Of a stretch of DNA of 64,000 nucleotides, positions 9,714 to 18,462 are shown in pieces. The number at the start of each line of letters is the position of its first letter. The first letter of the stretch is position 1. A program made the position numbers and the translations under genes. Location of the stretch: positions 4,154,001 to 4,218,000 of the forward strand of contig NZ_CP032762.1 of the NCBI RefSeq assembly GCF_003641205.1, given 5' to 3'. The notes beneath the pieces are model-generated. The model was not told the DNA's origin. It ran no database searches and worked only from the letters and a program-made list of their open reading frames with translations. The DNA comes from Rhodococcus sp. P1Y. GTDB taxonomy: Bacteria; Actinomycetota; Actinomycetes; Mycobacteriales; Mycobacteriaceae.

Positions 9714-10942
9714 GCGTCATCGCTGCGGCTCTGGTCGCGGCCGTTCTGATCTTCGCCGTCGTCAGGCCGAGAGGTCTCCCCGAAATCGTTGCTGCGCTAC
9801 CCGCGGCATTGGCAGCTGTACTGCTCGGCCTGGTCAGCATCTCGCAGGCCCGGGAACAAGTCCTCGAGCTGCTCCCCACAGTTGTCTTCCTGGCATTCAT
9901 TCTGGTGCTGGCGCATCTGGCCGATGCACTCGGTGTGTTCCGCTGGATCGCATCGGCGATGAGCAGGTCAGCGAAAGGAAGCCCCCACCGTCTGCTGGTC
10001 TCCGTGTTCGCGGCCGCTGCGGTCACGACGGCTGTATTGAGCCTCGACGCGACCGTCGTGCTACTGACCCCGGCCGTCATCGGCGCCGCGCGTGCACTCC
10101 GAATGTCGCCTCGACCGCACAGCTACGCCACTGCCCACCTGTCCAACTCGGCATCGACGTTGTTGCCGGTCTCCAACCTCACCAACCTGTTGGCCTTCGC
10201 CGCGACCGGTCTGACGTTCGTCCACTTCGCCGCTCTGATGGCTTTGCCGTGGATCGTCTCGATACTGATCGAGCTCGCCGTGTTCTGGCTGTTCTTCCGC
10301 AAAGATCTGGTGCGCGCGGAAACCGTGGCGGACACGACACCCGTGCCGGCTCCCACCGTCGCCTTGACGGTCCTCGCTGTCACACTGCTCGGTTTTGCTG
10401 TCGCCGGCTTCTTCCACATCGAACCGTTCTGGGTGGCAGCCGTCGGCTCGGTTGCAATGGCGGTACCGGCGCTGAAACAGGGTTACACCGCGCCGCTGCG
10501 AATCCTGCGGGCAGCAGACGTGAAATTCTGCGGATTCGTGCTGCTCCTGGGAATTGTCGTCGAAGGCGTGACATCCGGGCCGATCGGCGACTGGCTGGGC
10601 CGAATCCTCCCCGGCGAGGCGTCGTTCCTCGGTCTTCTGGCGACGGCGGCCATCGCGGCGCTCGCGTCGAATGTCGTCAACAACCTGCCCGCGACGCTGA
10701 TGTTGCTCGCGGCATTCGGACCGTCCGCGCCGCCGGGACTACTGCTCGCGATGGTCATCGGCGTCAACCTCGGTCCGAACCTGACATACGTCGGATCGCT
10801 TGCCATCATGCTGTGGCGCCGTGTGGGCGCGGTGAACGGCGAACCTGCCTCACTCGGCACGTTCACCGTCCTCGGGCTGATTACGACACCGCTGACGATT
10901 CTCGGATCGGTGGCCGCACTGTGGGCCGCGCTACAGGTATGA
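9710..10942 (+). CDS. ArsB/NhaD-type integral membrane transporter
   Basis: A polytopic permease of 410 residues with about ten to twelve hydrophobic segments, resembling the arsenite/anion transporter (ArsB-like, ion-transporter superfamily) proteins. Characteristic regions are VLSLDATVVLLTPAVIGAAR, HLSNSASTLLPVSNLTNLLA and NVVNNLPATLMLLAAFGP. These are the paired half-repeat motifs expected in this superfamily. No arsR or arsC gene is nearby, so arsenite as substrate is only a guess. It starts at a GTG overlapping the DUF1697 stop by 4 bp and ends overlapping the convergent RNase H gene by 12 bp. Confidence 0.82.
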   Translation: MSVIAAALVAAVLIFAVVRPRGLPEIVAALPAALAAVLLGLVSISQAREQVLELLPTVVFLAFILVLAHLADALGVFRWIASAMSRSAKGSPHRLLVSVFAAAAVTTAVLSLDATVVLLTPAVIGAARALRMSPRPHSYATAHLSNSASTLLPVSNLTNLLAFAATGLTFVHFAALMALPWIVSILIELAVFWLFFRKDLVRAETVADTTPVPAPTVALTVLAVTLLGFAVAGFFHIEPFWVAAVGSVAMAVPALKQGYTAPLRILRAADVKFCGFVLLLGIVVEGVTSGPIGDWLGRILPGEASFLGLLATAAIAALASNVVNNLPATLMLLAAFGPSAPPGLLLAMVIGVNLGPNLTYVGSLAIMLWRRVGAVNGEPASLGTFTVLGLITTPLTILGSVAALWAALQV

Positions 10943-12049
10943 GGTCTCGTTGATCAGACGCACGGACGCACCACCATCGGGATAGAACTCGGCGACGCTC
11001 AACGACGCGAGATCGAGATGCAGTCGATAGAGCAACGACGGCCCGACATCGAGGGCGAGCTGAAGCAGCATCTTGATCGGCGTCACGTGACTGACGACGA
11101 CGACCGTCGACCCCGCGTAGGACGCCACCAACTTGTCCCGTGCGATGGTCACGCGTTCGAGAACCGTGTCGAAACTTTCGCCCCCAGGCGCCGACACCGA
11201 GGTGTCTCCGCGCCACTGCTGATGAATGTCGGGGTGCTTCTCGATCGCCTCGGCGAAGGTGAGACCTTCCCATGCGCCGAAGTCGGTCTCCGTCAGCTCG
11301 TCGAGCGTGGACACGTCGAGCCCGATCTTGCGCGCCAGTGCACCCGCGGTCTGTTGGGCACGCCCGAGGGGCGAGGCGACGATAGCTGCGATGTCGTCGC
11401 GCCCGGCCAGGTACGCAGCGGCCGCGGCGGCCTGCTTCTCGCCCAGCTCGGTCAACGCCGGATTGCCGCGGCCTGAGTAACGCCGTTCCACCGACAACGG
11501 GGTTTGCCCGTGCCGCAGCAGCAGAAGCCTCGTCGGCTCGCCGGTGGCACCCGTCCATCCCGGAGCTGCGGGTTTCTTCGCGACCTCCACCGGCCGCTCG
11601 AGATCACGACCTTCGGCCTTCTCGGGTCGTTCCGCAGGCTCCACTCCTGCAGCTGCGTCCATGGCCTCGTTGGCGAGCCGATCGGCATGCGAGTTCTGGG
11701 CCCGCGGGATCCACTGGAACGTAACGCGGTCGAACCCGCGCACCAATTCCGCCGCCTCACGGTTCAGCGGAACCATGTCCGGATGCTTGACTTTCCAACG
11801 CCCCGACATCTGCTCGACGACGAGCTTGGAGTCCATTCGGACCTCGACCTCGCGCGCGCCGACCTCGCCCGCCGCCGTCAATCCCGCAATCAAGCCGCGG
11901 TACTCGGCAACGTTGTTGGTGGCCACGCCCAAGGCGAGCCGACGCTCGGCGAGAACCTCGGACCGATCGGCCGCGAAGACCACCGCCCCGTAACCCGCAG
12001 GCCCCGGGTTTCCTCGGGAACCACCGTCCGCTTCGACGACGACCTTCAC
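10931..12049 (-). CDS. Bifunctional RNase H / histidine-type acid phosphatase
   Basis: The protein has 372 residues. The N-terminal RNase HI domain (about 1-133) removes RNA from RNA-DNA hybrids. It starts VKVVVEADGGSRGNPGPAGY and carries NNVAEYRGLI, VRMDSKLVVEQ and a final NSHADRLAN. The C-terminal phosphoglycerate-mutase-like domain (about 175-372) has RLLLLRHGQTPLS and a later VVSHVTPIKML. This architecture equals mycobacterial Rv2228c, whose phosphatase half was linked to alpha-ribazole phosphatase activity. The neighbouring cobC fits this. The interdomain linker (residues 134-142) is encoded by a copy of the 9.1-kb repeat core. The GTG start overlaps the zinc-ribbon gene by 4 bp. Confidence 0.93.
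   Translation of the reverse strand: MKVVVEADGGSRGNPGPAGYGAVVFAADRSEVLAERRLALGVATNNVAEYRGLIAGLTAAGEVGAREVEVRMDSKLVVEQMSGRWKVKHPDMVPLNREAAELVRGFDRVTFQWIPRAQNSHADRLANEAMDAAAGVEPAERPEKAEGRDLERPVEVAKKPAAPGWTGATGEPTRLLLLRHGQTPLSVERRYSGRGNPALTELGEKQAAAAAAYLAGRDDIAAIVASPLGRAQQTAGALARKIGLDVSTLDELTETDFGAWEGLTFAEAIEKHPDIHQQWRGDTSVSAPGGESFDTVLERVTIARDKLVASYAGSTVVVVSHVTPIKMLLQLALDVGPSLLYRLHLDLASLSVAEFYPDGGASVRLINETSYL
11625..11649. repeat. Copy of the 38-bp repeat core inside a coding sequence
   Basis: Twenty-five bases identical, except for one A-to-G change, to the core of the tandem array at 9051-9164 (from GGTC to CACTCCTG). It lies in the RNase H/phosphatase gene, where it encodes part of the linker between the two domains (read on the minus strand as GVEPAER). 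The reading frame is kept. Confidence 0.9.
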
Positions 12050-12783
12050 AGGCCGGACTCCTTCGTCCGAACCAAGATCGCGTTGCACTCGGAGCACCGC
12101 ACCAATTCGTCCGCGGGCTTCGCTGCGATCCGCGAGATCTCGCCGCGATCCAATTCGATTCGGCACGCACCACATCGGCGAGCCTGCAGCAGCGCAGCGC
12201 CACGTCCGGTCAGGCTGCGCTGCTTCTCGTAGACGGCGAGCAGGTCTGCCGGGAAGGTGCCCTCCAGCTCGGACCGCCGCGTCGAGGCGCGCTGCTCGGC
12301 GGTGTCGACGTCGGCGACTGCATCGTCACGACGTCGCGCCGCGTCGATCAACTCGTCTTCGATCTGCGTCAGCTGTGCACCGGCGTGGTTGTAGTCGGTT
12401 TCCGACGCTTCTCGACGCTCCATCACTTCGAGCAATTCTTCTTCGAGGATGCCTTGACGACGTTCGAGGCTCGACAACTCGTGCTGCAGTTCGGACATCT
12501 GCTTCGCCGCGACGGTGCCGCTCTCCAGCAACTTCTTGTCGCGGTCCTCGCGTTGGCGGACTGCGTCGACTTCACCCTCTAGCTTCTTGATGTCTCGATC
12601 GAGATCGTCCATCGCGATGGAGACGGTGACGGCAGCGTCCTTGCGCGCGATCCGTTCGCTTTCCAACTTCTCGTACTCTGCCTGCTCAGGAAGGCTACGA
12701 CGACGATGCGCGATCTGCGTCAGCTCGGTGTCCAGTGCGGCCAGTTCGAGAAGTGAGGCCTGTACTCGGGGATCGACGTTCAC
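12046..12783 (-). CDS. Coiled-coil zinc-ribbon protein (C4 type)
   Basis: A 245-residue cytosolic protein. Residues about 10-175 form long charged heptad-like coiled coils (for example MDDLDRDIKKLEGEVDAVRQ). Residues about 200-240 form a zinc ribbon with two CxxC knuckles, CGAC and CSEC. This matches mycobacterial Rv2229c and related proteins of unproven function. It may act as a nucleic-acid-linked scaffold, but that is inference. The gene overlaps the downstream RNase H/phosphatase gene by 4 bp and lies 73 bp after the Nif3-like gene, so all are probably one operon. Confidence 0.88.
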   Translation of the reverse strand: MNVDPRVQASLLELAALDTELTQIAHRRRSLPEQAEYEKLESERIARKDAAVTVSIAMDDLDRDIKKLEGEVDAVRQREDRDKKLLESGTVAAKQMSELQHELSSLERRQGILEEELLEVMERREASETDYNHAGAQLTQIEDELIDAARRRDDAVADVDTAEQRASTRRSELEGTFPADLLAVYEKQRSLTGRGAALLQARRCGACRIELDRGEISRIAAKPADELVRCSECNAILVRTKESGL

Positions 12784-12856
12784 GCGTGATGACTCCTGCA
12801 GCTATGGAAGTTGATTCGGACAAGACTACCGGTTTCGTCGACGGCCGGTCACCGAC

Positions 12857-13996
12857 CTAGCGGACCGATCCGACCGTCCACGGATCGGTGCGGCGAGTGC
12901 TGACCCTGCTGCGCCAGCCAGGGGTTCCGCCGAACTTCGCGTCGACGATCCCCTGTGCTTGGCCACACCATGGCCATTCCGAGGCCCAGTGCGCAACATC
13001 AATGACCGCGGGCCCACCGGCGCGTAGGTGCTCGTCGACGGGGTGGTGCCTCAGGTCGGAGGTGACGTAGACGTCGGCATCGAGCTGGCCTACGGCACCC
13101 AGGAAGGAGTCACCTGCCCCGCCGCACATGGCGACAGTGGACACGACGGCGTCCGGGTCACCCGCGGCCCGTACGCCCCACACGGTCGATGGGAGTGCCA
13201 CACGCACCGTCTCGGTGAAATCACGGAGCGTGGTCGGCGCGAGTAGATGTCCGACCCGGCCGAGGCCGGTCGAGGTAGGTAGCCGGGCCTGTTCGAACAC
13301 GTCGAACGCCGGTTCTTCGTAGGGATGTGCTCGGCGGAGCGCCGCGAGCACCGCTGCTCGGAGCGACGCCGGTGCCACCGTCTCGATTCGGTCCTCGTCC
13401 AGTCGCGTCAACGACCCGACAACGCCGATTGCAGGGTCTGCTCCGGTCCTCGGCAAGAACTGGCCTATTCCTTGCGCGCTCCAACTGCACTCGGAGTAGT
13501 CACCGATCGCACCCGCTCCTGCGTCGAACAATGCCTGCCGCACGGAGTCGCTGTGTCCGGCCGGCACGAATACGACCCACTTGTCGATCGACGGCGCATC
13601 GATGGGTTCGATCGGTCGCGTCCCCGACACCCCGAGCAGCGACGCCAACGCATCGGACACTCCCGGATTGGCGCTGTCCGCGTTCGTATGTGCGGTGAAC
13701 AGCGCACAGCCCGACCTGACCAGGCGGTGAATCAACGCTCCCTTGGGAGTGCTGGCGGCGACGGTATCGACACCCCTGAGCAACAACGGATGATGTACGA
13801 CGAGCAGGTCGGCGCCCCACTCGATCGCCTCGTCCACGACCTCGGCCGTCGCGTCCACGGCGAACAGGATCGTGCCGACGGGATCGGCGGGGTCGCCGCA
13901 GACGAGCCCCACCGAATCCCAACTCTCGGCCAATCGAGGTGGGTACGCACTGTCCAGAACCGCGACCACATCCGCAAGAGTCACCACATCCCTCAT
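12857..13996 (-). CDS. Nif3-like dinuclear metal-centre protein
   Basis: A 379-residue member of the NIF3 (GTP cyclohydrolase I type 2-like) family with a PII-like inserted domain in the middle (about 135-240). Metal-binding motifs are [12 protein letters not shown] near 66, [10 protein letters not shown] near 103 and, towards the C-terminus, [12 protein letters not shown] and DVAHWASEW. The biochemical role of the family is still unclear. The start overlaps the cobC stop by 4 bp. The order matches mycobacterial Rv2230c-Rv2231c. Confidence 0.92.
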   Translation of the reverse strand: MRDVVTLADVVAVLDSAYPPRLAESWDSVGLVCGDPADPVGTILFAVDATAEVVDEAIEWGADLLVVHHPLLLRGVDTVAASTPKGALIHRLVRSGCALFTAHTNADSANPGVSDALASLLGVSGTRPIEPIDAPSIDKWVVFVPAGHSDSVRQALFDAGAGAIGDYSECSWSAQGIGQFLPRTGADPAIGVVGSLTRLDEDRIETVAPASLRAAVLAALRRAHPYEEPAFDVFEQARLPTSTGLGRVGHLLAPTTLRDFTETVRVALPSTVWGVRAAGDPDAVVSTVAMCGGAGDSFLGAVGQLDADVYVTSDLRHHPVDEHLRAGGPAVIDVAHWASEWPWCGQAQGIVDAKFGGTPGWRSRVSTRRTDPWTVGSVR

Positions 13997-15027
13997 GGTC
14001 GGCTCCCGGTCACGTCGGCGAGCGCATCGATAAGAAGGTCGACCTGCTCCGAAGGACGAACCGCCACACGGAGGTACCCCGTCGACAATCCCGGGAACGT
14101 GTCACAGCGTCGCACGGCAATACCTCTGTCTCTCAGTCGAAGACGAAGTTCGCTCGCGTTCGGAACTGCGAGCAACAGAAACGGAGCAGCGGCTGGTTCG
14201 TGCACGTCGATGCCGATAGCCTGCAACCGAACAATCATCTTCTCGCGGTCGGCAGCGATCTCGCGGGCCTTCATCGCCGACTCCTCGAGTGCTGCCGGTT
14301 GACTGCACGCAGCGATGGCCTCGATCTGCAAGGTACCGAGTGGCCAGTGCGCGCGTCCTGCAGTCAATCGAGCCAGCACATCCGGGTGACCGAGCGCGTA
14401 TCCGCATCGAAGCCCGGCCAGCGCCCAGGTCTTGGTCAGGCTGCGCAGTACGAGCAGATCCGGCGAACGCTCCGATGCAACGGACTCGGCCTCCCCCTCG
14501 ACTGCGTCGGCGAATGCCTCGTCGACAACGACGATGCGACCCGGCCTCCTCAGGGCGAGAATCGTCTCTCGATCGTGGAGCACGGAAGTCGGGTTCGTCG
14601 GATTGCCGAGAACAACCATGTCGGCCGATTCCGGAACAAGGCTCGGATCGAGACGAAAGGGTGGATCCAGAATCACTCGCTCGACCGGGACATCCGCCTC
14701 GCGAAGCGCAAGCTCCGGCTCGGTGAACGACGGGTGAATCACCGCAGCCAGACGCGGACGGAGTCTCGGCATCATCGCGAAGCCCTCGGCACCGCCGGCG
14801 AGGAGAACAACTTCTTCCGGGGTTCGCCCGTGGCGTCGTGCGACCGCTTCGCGCGCACGGTAGTCGGATTCGACGGACGGATAAGCACCGAGCGAATCGA
14901 GAGAGGCTGCCAATCTGTCACGAAGCCACCGAGGCGGTGAAGTCCCCTGCACGTTGACGGCGAAATCGACGAGTCCGTCGCCCACTTCCGCGTCACCGTG
15001 ATGGCGAAGAAGCGACATCGAGTCCAA
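13993..15027 (-). CDS. cobC: PLP-dependent aminotransferase of the CobC/CobD type (threonine-phosphate decarboxylase-like)
   Basis: A 344-residue fold-type I PLP enzyme thought to provide the aminopropanol phosphate arm of cobalamin. Visible motifs are LAGGAEGF near 77, [13 protein letters not shown] near 138, [10 protein letters not shown] near 167 and SLTKTW with the PLP-binding Lys199. A C-terminal [14 protein letters not shown] supplies the carboxylate-binding Arg. ATG 15027 and the in-frame ATG 15018 are both possible starts. Coupling to the Nif3-like gene by a 4-bp overlap and the nearby cobD support a B12 role. Histidinol-phosphate aminotransferase is the main alternative. Confidence 0.85.
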   Translation of the reverse strand: MDSMSLLRHHGDAEVGDGLVDFAVNVQGTSPPRWLRDRLAASLDSLGAYPSVESDYRAREAVARRHGRTPEEVVLLAGGAEGFAMMPRLRPRLAAVIHPSFTEPELALREADVPVERVILDPPFRLDPSLVPESADMVVLGNPTNPTSVLHDRETILALRRPGRIVVVDEAFADAVEGEAESVASERSPDLLVLRSLTKTWALAGLRCGYALGHPDVLARLTAGRAHWPLGTLQIEAIAACSQPAALEESAMKAREIAADREKMIVRLQAIGIDVHEPAAAPFLLLAVPNASELRLRLRDRGIAVRRCDTFPGLSTGYLRVAVRPSEQVDLLIDALADVTGSRP

Positions 15028-15089
15028 TTTCCGTACATCCTTTCGTTGCCGATGAGCGTAGTCCGCGCCCTCCCCGATAAGGTTTTGTC

Positions 15090-15785
15090 ATGACAAATCT
15101 CGACGAGCCGGGGACCTCCCGTGCCTCGGTGGTGCTGTTCGATCTCGACGGGACGCTCACCGATTCGGCGCCCGGCATCCTTGCCGGCTTCCACCACGCA
15201 CTCGCCTCCGTCGGCGCGCCTGCACCGAGCGAGGCGCAACTTTCGCTCGTCATCGGGCCTCCTCTGATCGACACGTTCCGGTCGATGGGTCTGGATGAAG
15301 ACACCGCGCAGAGCGCTCTGAAGGCCTACTTCGATCGCTACGACGCCACGGGCTGGGCCGAGAACTCTGTGTACGCCGGAGTCGAGCAGGTCTTGGCGGA
15401 TGCGAAGAACCGCGGAGTCCGGTTGGGCGTCGCGACGTCCAAGTCCGAGCGTTTCGCCCACCGAATCCTCGACCACTTCGAGCTGTCCCAGTACTTCGAT
15501 TTCATCGGCGGCGCGAGCAACGACGGCGTCCGCCGTGCAAAACCCGACGTCATCGCGCACTCGCTGCGGGGCCTCGGACTGGTACCGAAAGAGATCGCCG
15601 ACGGCGGAACCGACAGTGTCCTCATGGTCGGTGATCGAGACCACGACGTACACGGTGCCGCGCGATTCGGGATTCCGGCAATTTACGTCGACTGGGGTTA
15701 CGGCATCGAAGGCGAGAACGACGACGCCGCGTTCACCGTCGCGGATGCCGCCGAACTGTCGAAGGTGCTCGTTGACAACACCTGA
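15090..15785 (+). CDS. HAD-family hydrolase, PtkA-like
   Basis: A 231-residue haloacid dehalogenase-like phosphotransferase. The nucleophile motif VLFDLDGTLTDS is near residue 14, motif II Thr/Ser lies in LGVATSKSERFA, the Lys in RAKPDVIAHSL and the acidic motif in VLMVGDRDHDVHGA. It resembles phosphoglycolate phosphatases. Its place directly before ptpA equals M. tuberculosis Rv2232, the HAD protein reported as tyrosine kinase PtkA, although the long N-terminal tail of PtkA is absent here. It overlaps ptpA by 14 bp, so the two are translationally coupled. Whether it is kinase or phosphatase cannot be told from sequence. Confidence 0.88.
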   Translation: MTNLDEPGTSRASVVLFDLDGTLTDSAPGILAGFHHALASVGAPAPSEAQLSLVIGPPLIDTFRSMGLDEDTAQSALKAYFDRYDATGWAENSVYAGVEQVLADAKNRGVRLGVATSKSERFAHRILDHFELSQYFDFIGGASNDGVRRAKPDVIAHSLRGLGLVPKEIADGGTDSVLMVGDRDHDVHGAARFGIPAIYVDWGYGIEGENDDAAFTVADAAELSKVLVDNT

Positions 15786-16260
15786 CGCGCTGCACGTGAG
15801 CTTCGTCTGCACCGGCAACATCTGTCGCTCACCGATGGCGGAGAAGATCTTCGCGCAGCATCTGGACGAAGCAGGCCTCGGATCGAGCGTCCGAGTATCG
15901 AGTGCCGGTATCGACGGATGGCACGAAGGTGAAGGCGCCGATCCGAGGACCGTTGCCGAATTGGATGCGCACGGATACGACTCCGAGCACGAGGCAGCAC
16001 AGGTAGGCCCGAACCACTTGGAGGCCGATTTGCTCGTTGCGCTCGACACCGGCCACGCACGACAGCTGCTCCAGTTGGGAGCACCGGCCGAGCGAATCGC
16101 CCTGCTTCGATCGTTCGACGACGACGCGGACGATCAGTCGGTGGCCGACCCGTACTACTCCTCGGACGATGCGTTCAGCGAGGTTCGCGAACAGATCGAA
16201 GCGGCGATGCCCGGTCTGGTGGAGTGGGCGCGAAATCGCGTCTCCGACGACGCGTCGTAG
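15772..16260 (+). CDS. ptpA: Low-molecular-weight protein tyrosine phosphatase
   Basis: A 162-residue phosphatase. The signature loop VCTGNICRS has the nucleophile Cys13 and Arg19, and DPYYSSDDAF gives the general acid Asp126 with Tyr128 and Tyr129. With the TTG start at 15772 these numbers coincide with those of M. tuberculosis PtpA, including the two tyrosines reported to be phosphorylated by PtkA. A GTG at 15796 is a shorter alternative start. Overlap with the PtkA-like gene suggests co-regulated expression. In a rhodococcus the substrate is unknown. Confidence 0.93.
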   Translation: MTTPDALHVSFVCTGNICRSPMAEKIFAQHLDEAGLGSSVRVSSAGIDGWHEGEGADPRTVAELDAHGYDSEHEAAQVGPNHLEADLLVALDTGHARQLLQLGAPAERIALLRSFDDDADDQSVADPYYSSDDAFSEVREQIEAAMPGLVEWARNRVSDDAS

Positions 16261-16293
16261 ATCGGGAATCGTCCAGCCGCTACCGTAGTTGTC

Positions 16294-17211
16294 GTGCGAA
16301 AGCTCAAGTTCTTGTTGCGTCCTGGTTGGTTTGCGCTGGCCGCTGTCGTCGCCCTCTTCGCATACCTGTGCTTCTCGGTGTTGGCGCCGTGGCAGCTGGG
16401 CAAGAATTCGTCGACGTCGCACCGCAACGATCTGATCAACCAATCCGTCTCGGCCGAACCCGTTCCGATCGCGGACATCCTGTCGGCGAACGGATTCTCC
16501 GACGACGACGAATGGCGTCGCGTTGTCGCGACCGGTGAGTACCAAGCGGACAAGGAGGTTCTCGTCCGCCTGCGCAGCATCAAGGAACAGCCTGCGTACG
16601 AAGTGATCACGCCCTTCGTCCTCCGAGACGGCCCCACTGTGCTGGTCAACCGCGGATTCGTACTCCCGGTTCAAGGAACGCAGCCGCCGCCCATCGAAGC
16701 GGCCCCATCGGGCGAGGTCACGCTCGACGCGCGCGTCCGTCAGGCCGAGGGGACCTCGCGGGAGCCCATCGAGGAAGCCGGCCACATTCAGGTCTACAAC
16801 ATCAATCCCGCCCAGATCGGCGGAGCACTGAGCGTTGCCCCAGTCGAGGGTTATCTCCAACTCGACGCCGATCAACCCGGTGGTCTCGGCGTGATCGAGC
16901 TACCCCAGACAGACTCCGGACCGTATCTGTCCTACGGATTGCAATGGCTGGCGTTCGGCATCATGGCACCGCTCGGACTCGCCTACTTCGTCCGCGCGGA
17001 ATGGCGGGAGAGGCGCAAGGCCAATCAGCGTGATTTCGCGGACCCCGACCCCGACACGTCGGACCACCATCGGGAGGTCGACACTCAGTCGGGCGAGCCC
17101 GAATTCACCTTGCCAACTCGGAAGGAACGCAAGTCGAAGACAAAATCGACGTCAGCGTCGTCCACCGAAAACGACATACGCCTCGCCGATCGATACGGCA
17201 AGAACCGCTGA
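16294..17211 (+). CDS. SURF1 family cytochrome oxidase assembly protein
   Basis: A 305-residue membrane protein supporting assembly of the aa3-type cytochrome c oxidase. It begins with a short basic segment and a transmembrane helix (about 10-35) followed by LAPWQLGK, the usual SURF1 motif. An extracytoplasmic domain contains VNRGFVLP, and a second helix lies near 212-232 (YGLQWLAFGIMAPLGLAYF). The C-terminal tail of about 70 residues is charged and low complexity. The last 60 bp overlap the 3' end of cobD on the other strand. A GTG start is used. Confidence 0.92.
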   Translation: MRKLKFLLRPGWFALAAVVALFAYLCFSVLAPWQLGKNSSTSHRNDLINQSVSAEPVPIADILSANGFSDDDEWRRVVATGEYQADKEVLVRLRSIKEQPAYEVITPFVLRDGPTVLVNRGFVLPVQGTQPPPIEAAPSGEVTLDARVRQAEGTSREPIEEAGHIQVYNINPAQIGGALSVAPVEGYLQLDADQPGGLGVIELPQTDSGPYLSYGLQWLAFGIMAPLGLAYFVRAEWRERRKANQRDFADPDPDTSDHHREVDTQSGEPEFTLPTRKERKSKTKSTSASSTENDIRLADRYGKNR

Positions 17212-18135
17212 CACCGCGGTAGCCGCGATCTGGACCAATCTGGACAAGCGCGCTGCCCGTTCGAGGTCCACCGGACTCGGCGCGGGCCCAGTACCGAGCG
17301 TCGGCCGTATCTCGACGCCATGGGCGTACTCCGTTCTGCCCCCGAGAGTGACTCCCAGTGCGCCCGCAGCCGTGGCCTCGGCGACGCCCGCATTCGGACT
17401 CGGGTGCCGGGAAGCGTCACGCCGCCACGACCGCAGCGCATCGGTCGCACGGCCCCCGACCGCAGGAGCTAACGCCGACGTGGTCAAACCGGTCAGTCGT
17501 GCGGGGGCAAGGTTGACCGCGTCGTCAAGACGCGCAGCGAACCATCCGAAACGCAAGTATTTCGGGGACCGATAACCGATCATCGCGTCGAGAGTGTTGA
17601 CGGCGCGGTAGCCCAATATCCCTGGCACCCCCGCCAGCGCACCCCAGAACACCACTCCCACCGACGCGTCGGAGGTGTTCTCGGCGACCGATTCGAGCGA
17701 TGCGCGAGTCAGACCGTCGACGTTCAACACACTGGGGTCACGGCCGCACAGCGACGAGAGCAGAGCGCGAGCATCGTCGATCTCGCCGTATCGCAGGTGT
17801 CCAGCCATCCGCGAGCCGGTGCGGGCGAGCGACGTACCACCGAGTGCGACCCATGTCGCCGACGCGGTCAGCGCCGTGTCCAGGATCGGGCCGCGCCGTC
17901 TCGTCGCTGTGGCAACTGCGGCCGACGCAGCCATGACGGACCCCACCAGCACGACGGTGTGCACCCCGCCTGCCACCCTCGAATCTCGGTAGGACCTCGT
18001 TTCGAGCGCAGCCGCGGCCTGTCCGAACCCGGCGACGGGGTGATACCGACGCGGATCACCGAGGATCAGATCGAGCCCCAGGCCTAGGACGATGCCTGCG
18101 GAGCGACTGTGGAATCGCGTCCAGCGGAAGGTCAT
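17152..18135 (-). CDS. cobD: Adenosylcobinamide-phosphate synthase
   Basis: An integral membrane protein of 327 residues that attaches the aminopropanol arm to adenosylcobyric acid in cobalamin synthesis. Hallmarks are LDLILGDPRRYHPVAGFGQ near 20, VDGLTRASLESVAENTSDA near 138 and VFWGALAGVPGILGYRAVNTLDAMIGY. About five hydrophobic segments are visible. It pairs functionally with the cobC-type gene in this region. Its 3' end is convergent with SURF1 and overlaps it by 60 bp. The short VVFGGRR C-terminus is encoded inside that overlap. Confidence 0.94.
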   Translation of the reverse strand: MTFRWTRFHSRSAGIVLGLGLDLILGDPRRYHPVAGFGQAAAALETRSYRDSRVAGGVHTVVLVGSVMAASAAVATATRRRGPILDTALTASATWVALGGTSLARTGSRMAGHLRYGEIDDARALLSSLCGRDPSVLNVDGLTRASLESVAENTSDASVGVVFWGALAGVPGILGYRAVNTLDAMIGYRSPKYLRFGWFAARLDDAVNLAPARLTGLTTSALAPAVGGRATDALRSWRRDASRHPSPNAGVAEATAAGALGVTLGGRTEYAHGVEIRPTLGTGPAPSPVDLERAARLSRLVQIAATAVSAVLAVSIGEAYVVFGGRR

Positions 18136-18188
18136 GCACCGACGGTAACGAAGCGCGACTAGCGCTTACGCCGCCGGGCACCCGTCGA

Positions 18189-18314
18189 TCAGGCCCAGCG
18201 TGACCGGTAGGCACTCGCCATCTGACGGTTGTTGAACTGAAGATCGTTGCCCGAATGCAGCATTGCTGCCGCAATGCCGAAGAAGCCGACCGTTGCCATC
18301 CAGAACATTGCCAT
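18189..18314 (-). CDS. Small membrane peptide, 41 residues
   Basis: A short minus-strand gene reading MAMFWMATVGFFGIAAAMLH, then a polar tail rich in Asn/Gln/Arg ending RSRWA. The first half forms one hydrophobic segment that could span the membrane. A GATAAGAGAG sequence lies just upstream, spaced better for the second ATG (18308) than for the first. No homologue was recognised. Composition, the ribosome binding site and the absence of any other gene in this gap support it, but it remains a prediction. Confidence 0.5.
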   Translation of the reverse strand: MAMFWMATVGFFGIAAAMLHSGNDLQFNNRQMASAYRSRWA

Positions 18315-18462
18315 CTCTCTTATCCCCCAACAATCGCCGAGCGCTCACTTCGAGCGCTGATGATCTTGATTGTTACCGACGGGTAGACCGAAGAAAATGC
18401 AGATGAGCGCGCCGTCACATGTGTCAACAGTCACCTGAGCAATCGCGGCTAGGATCGACCAC

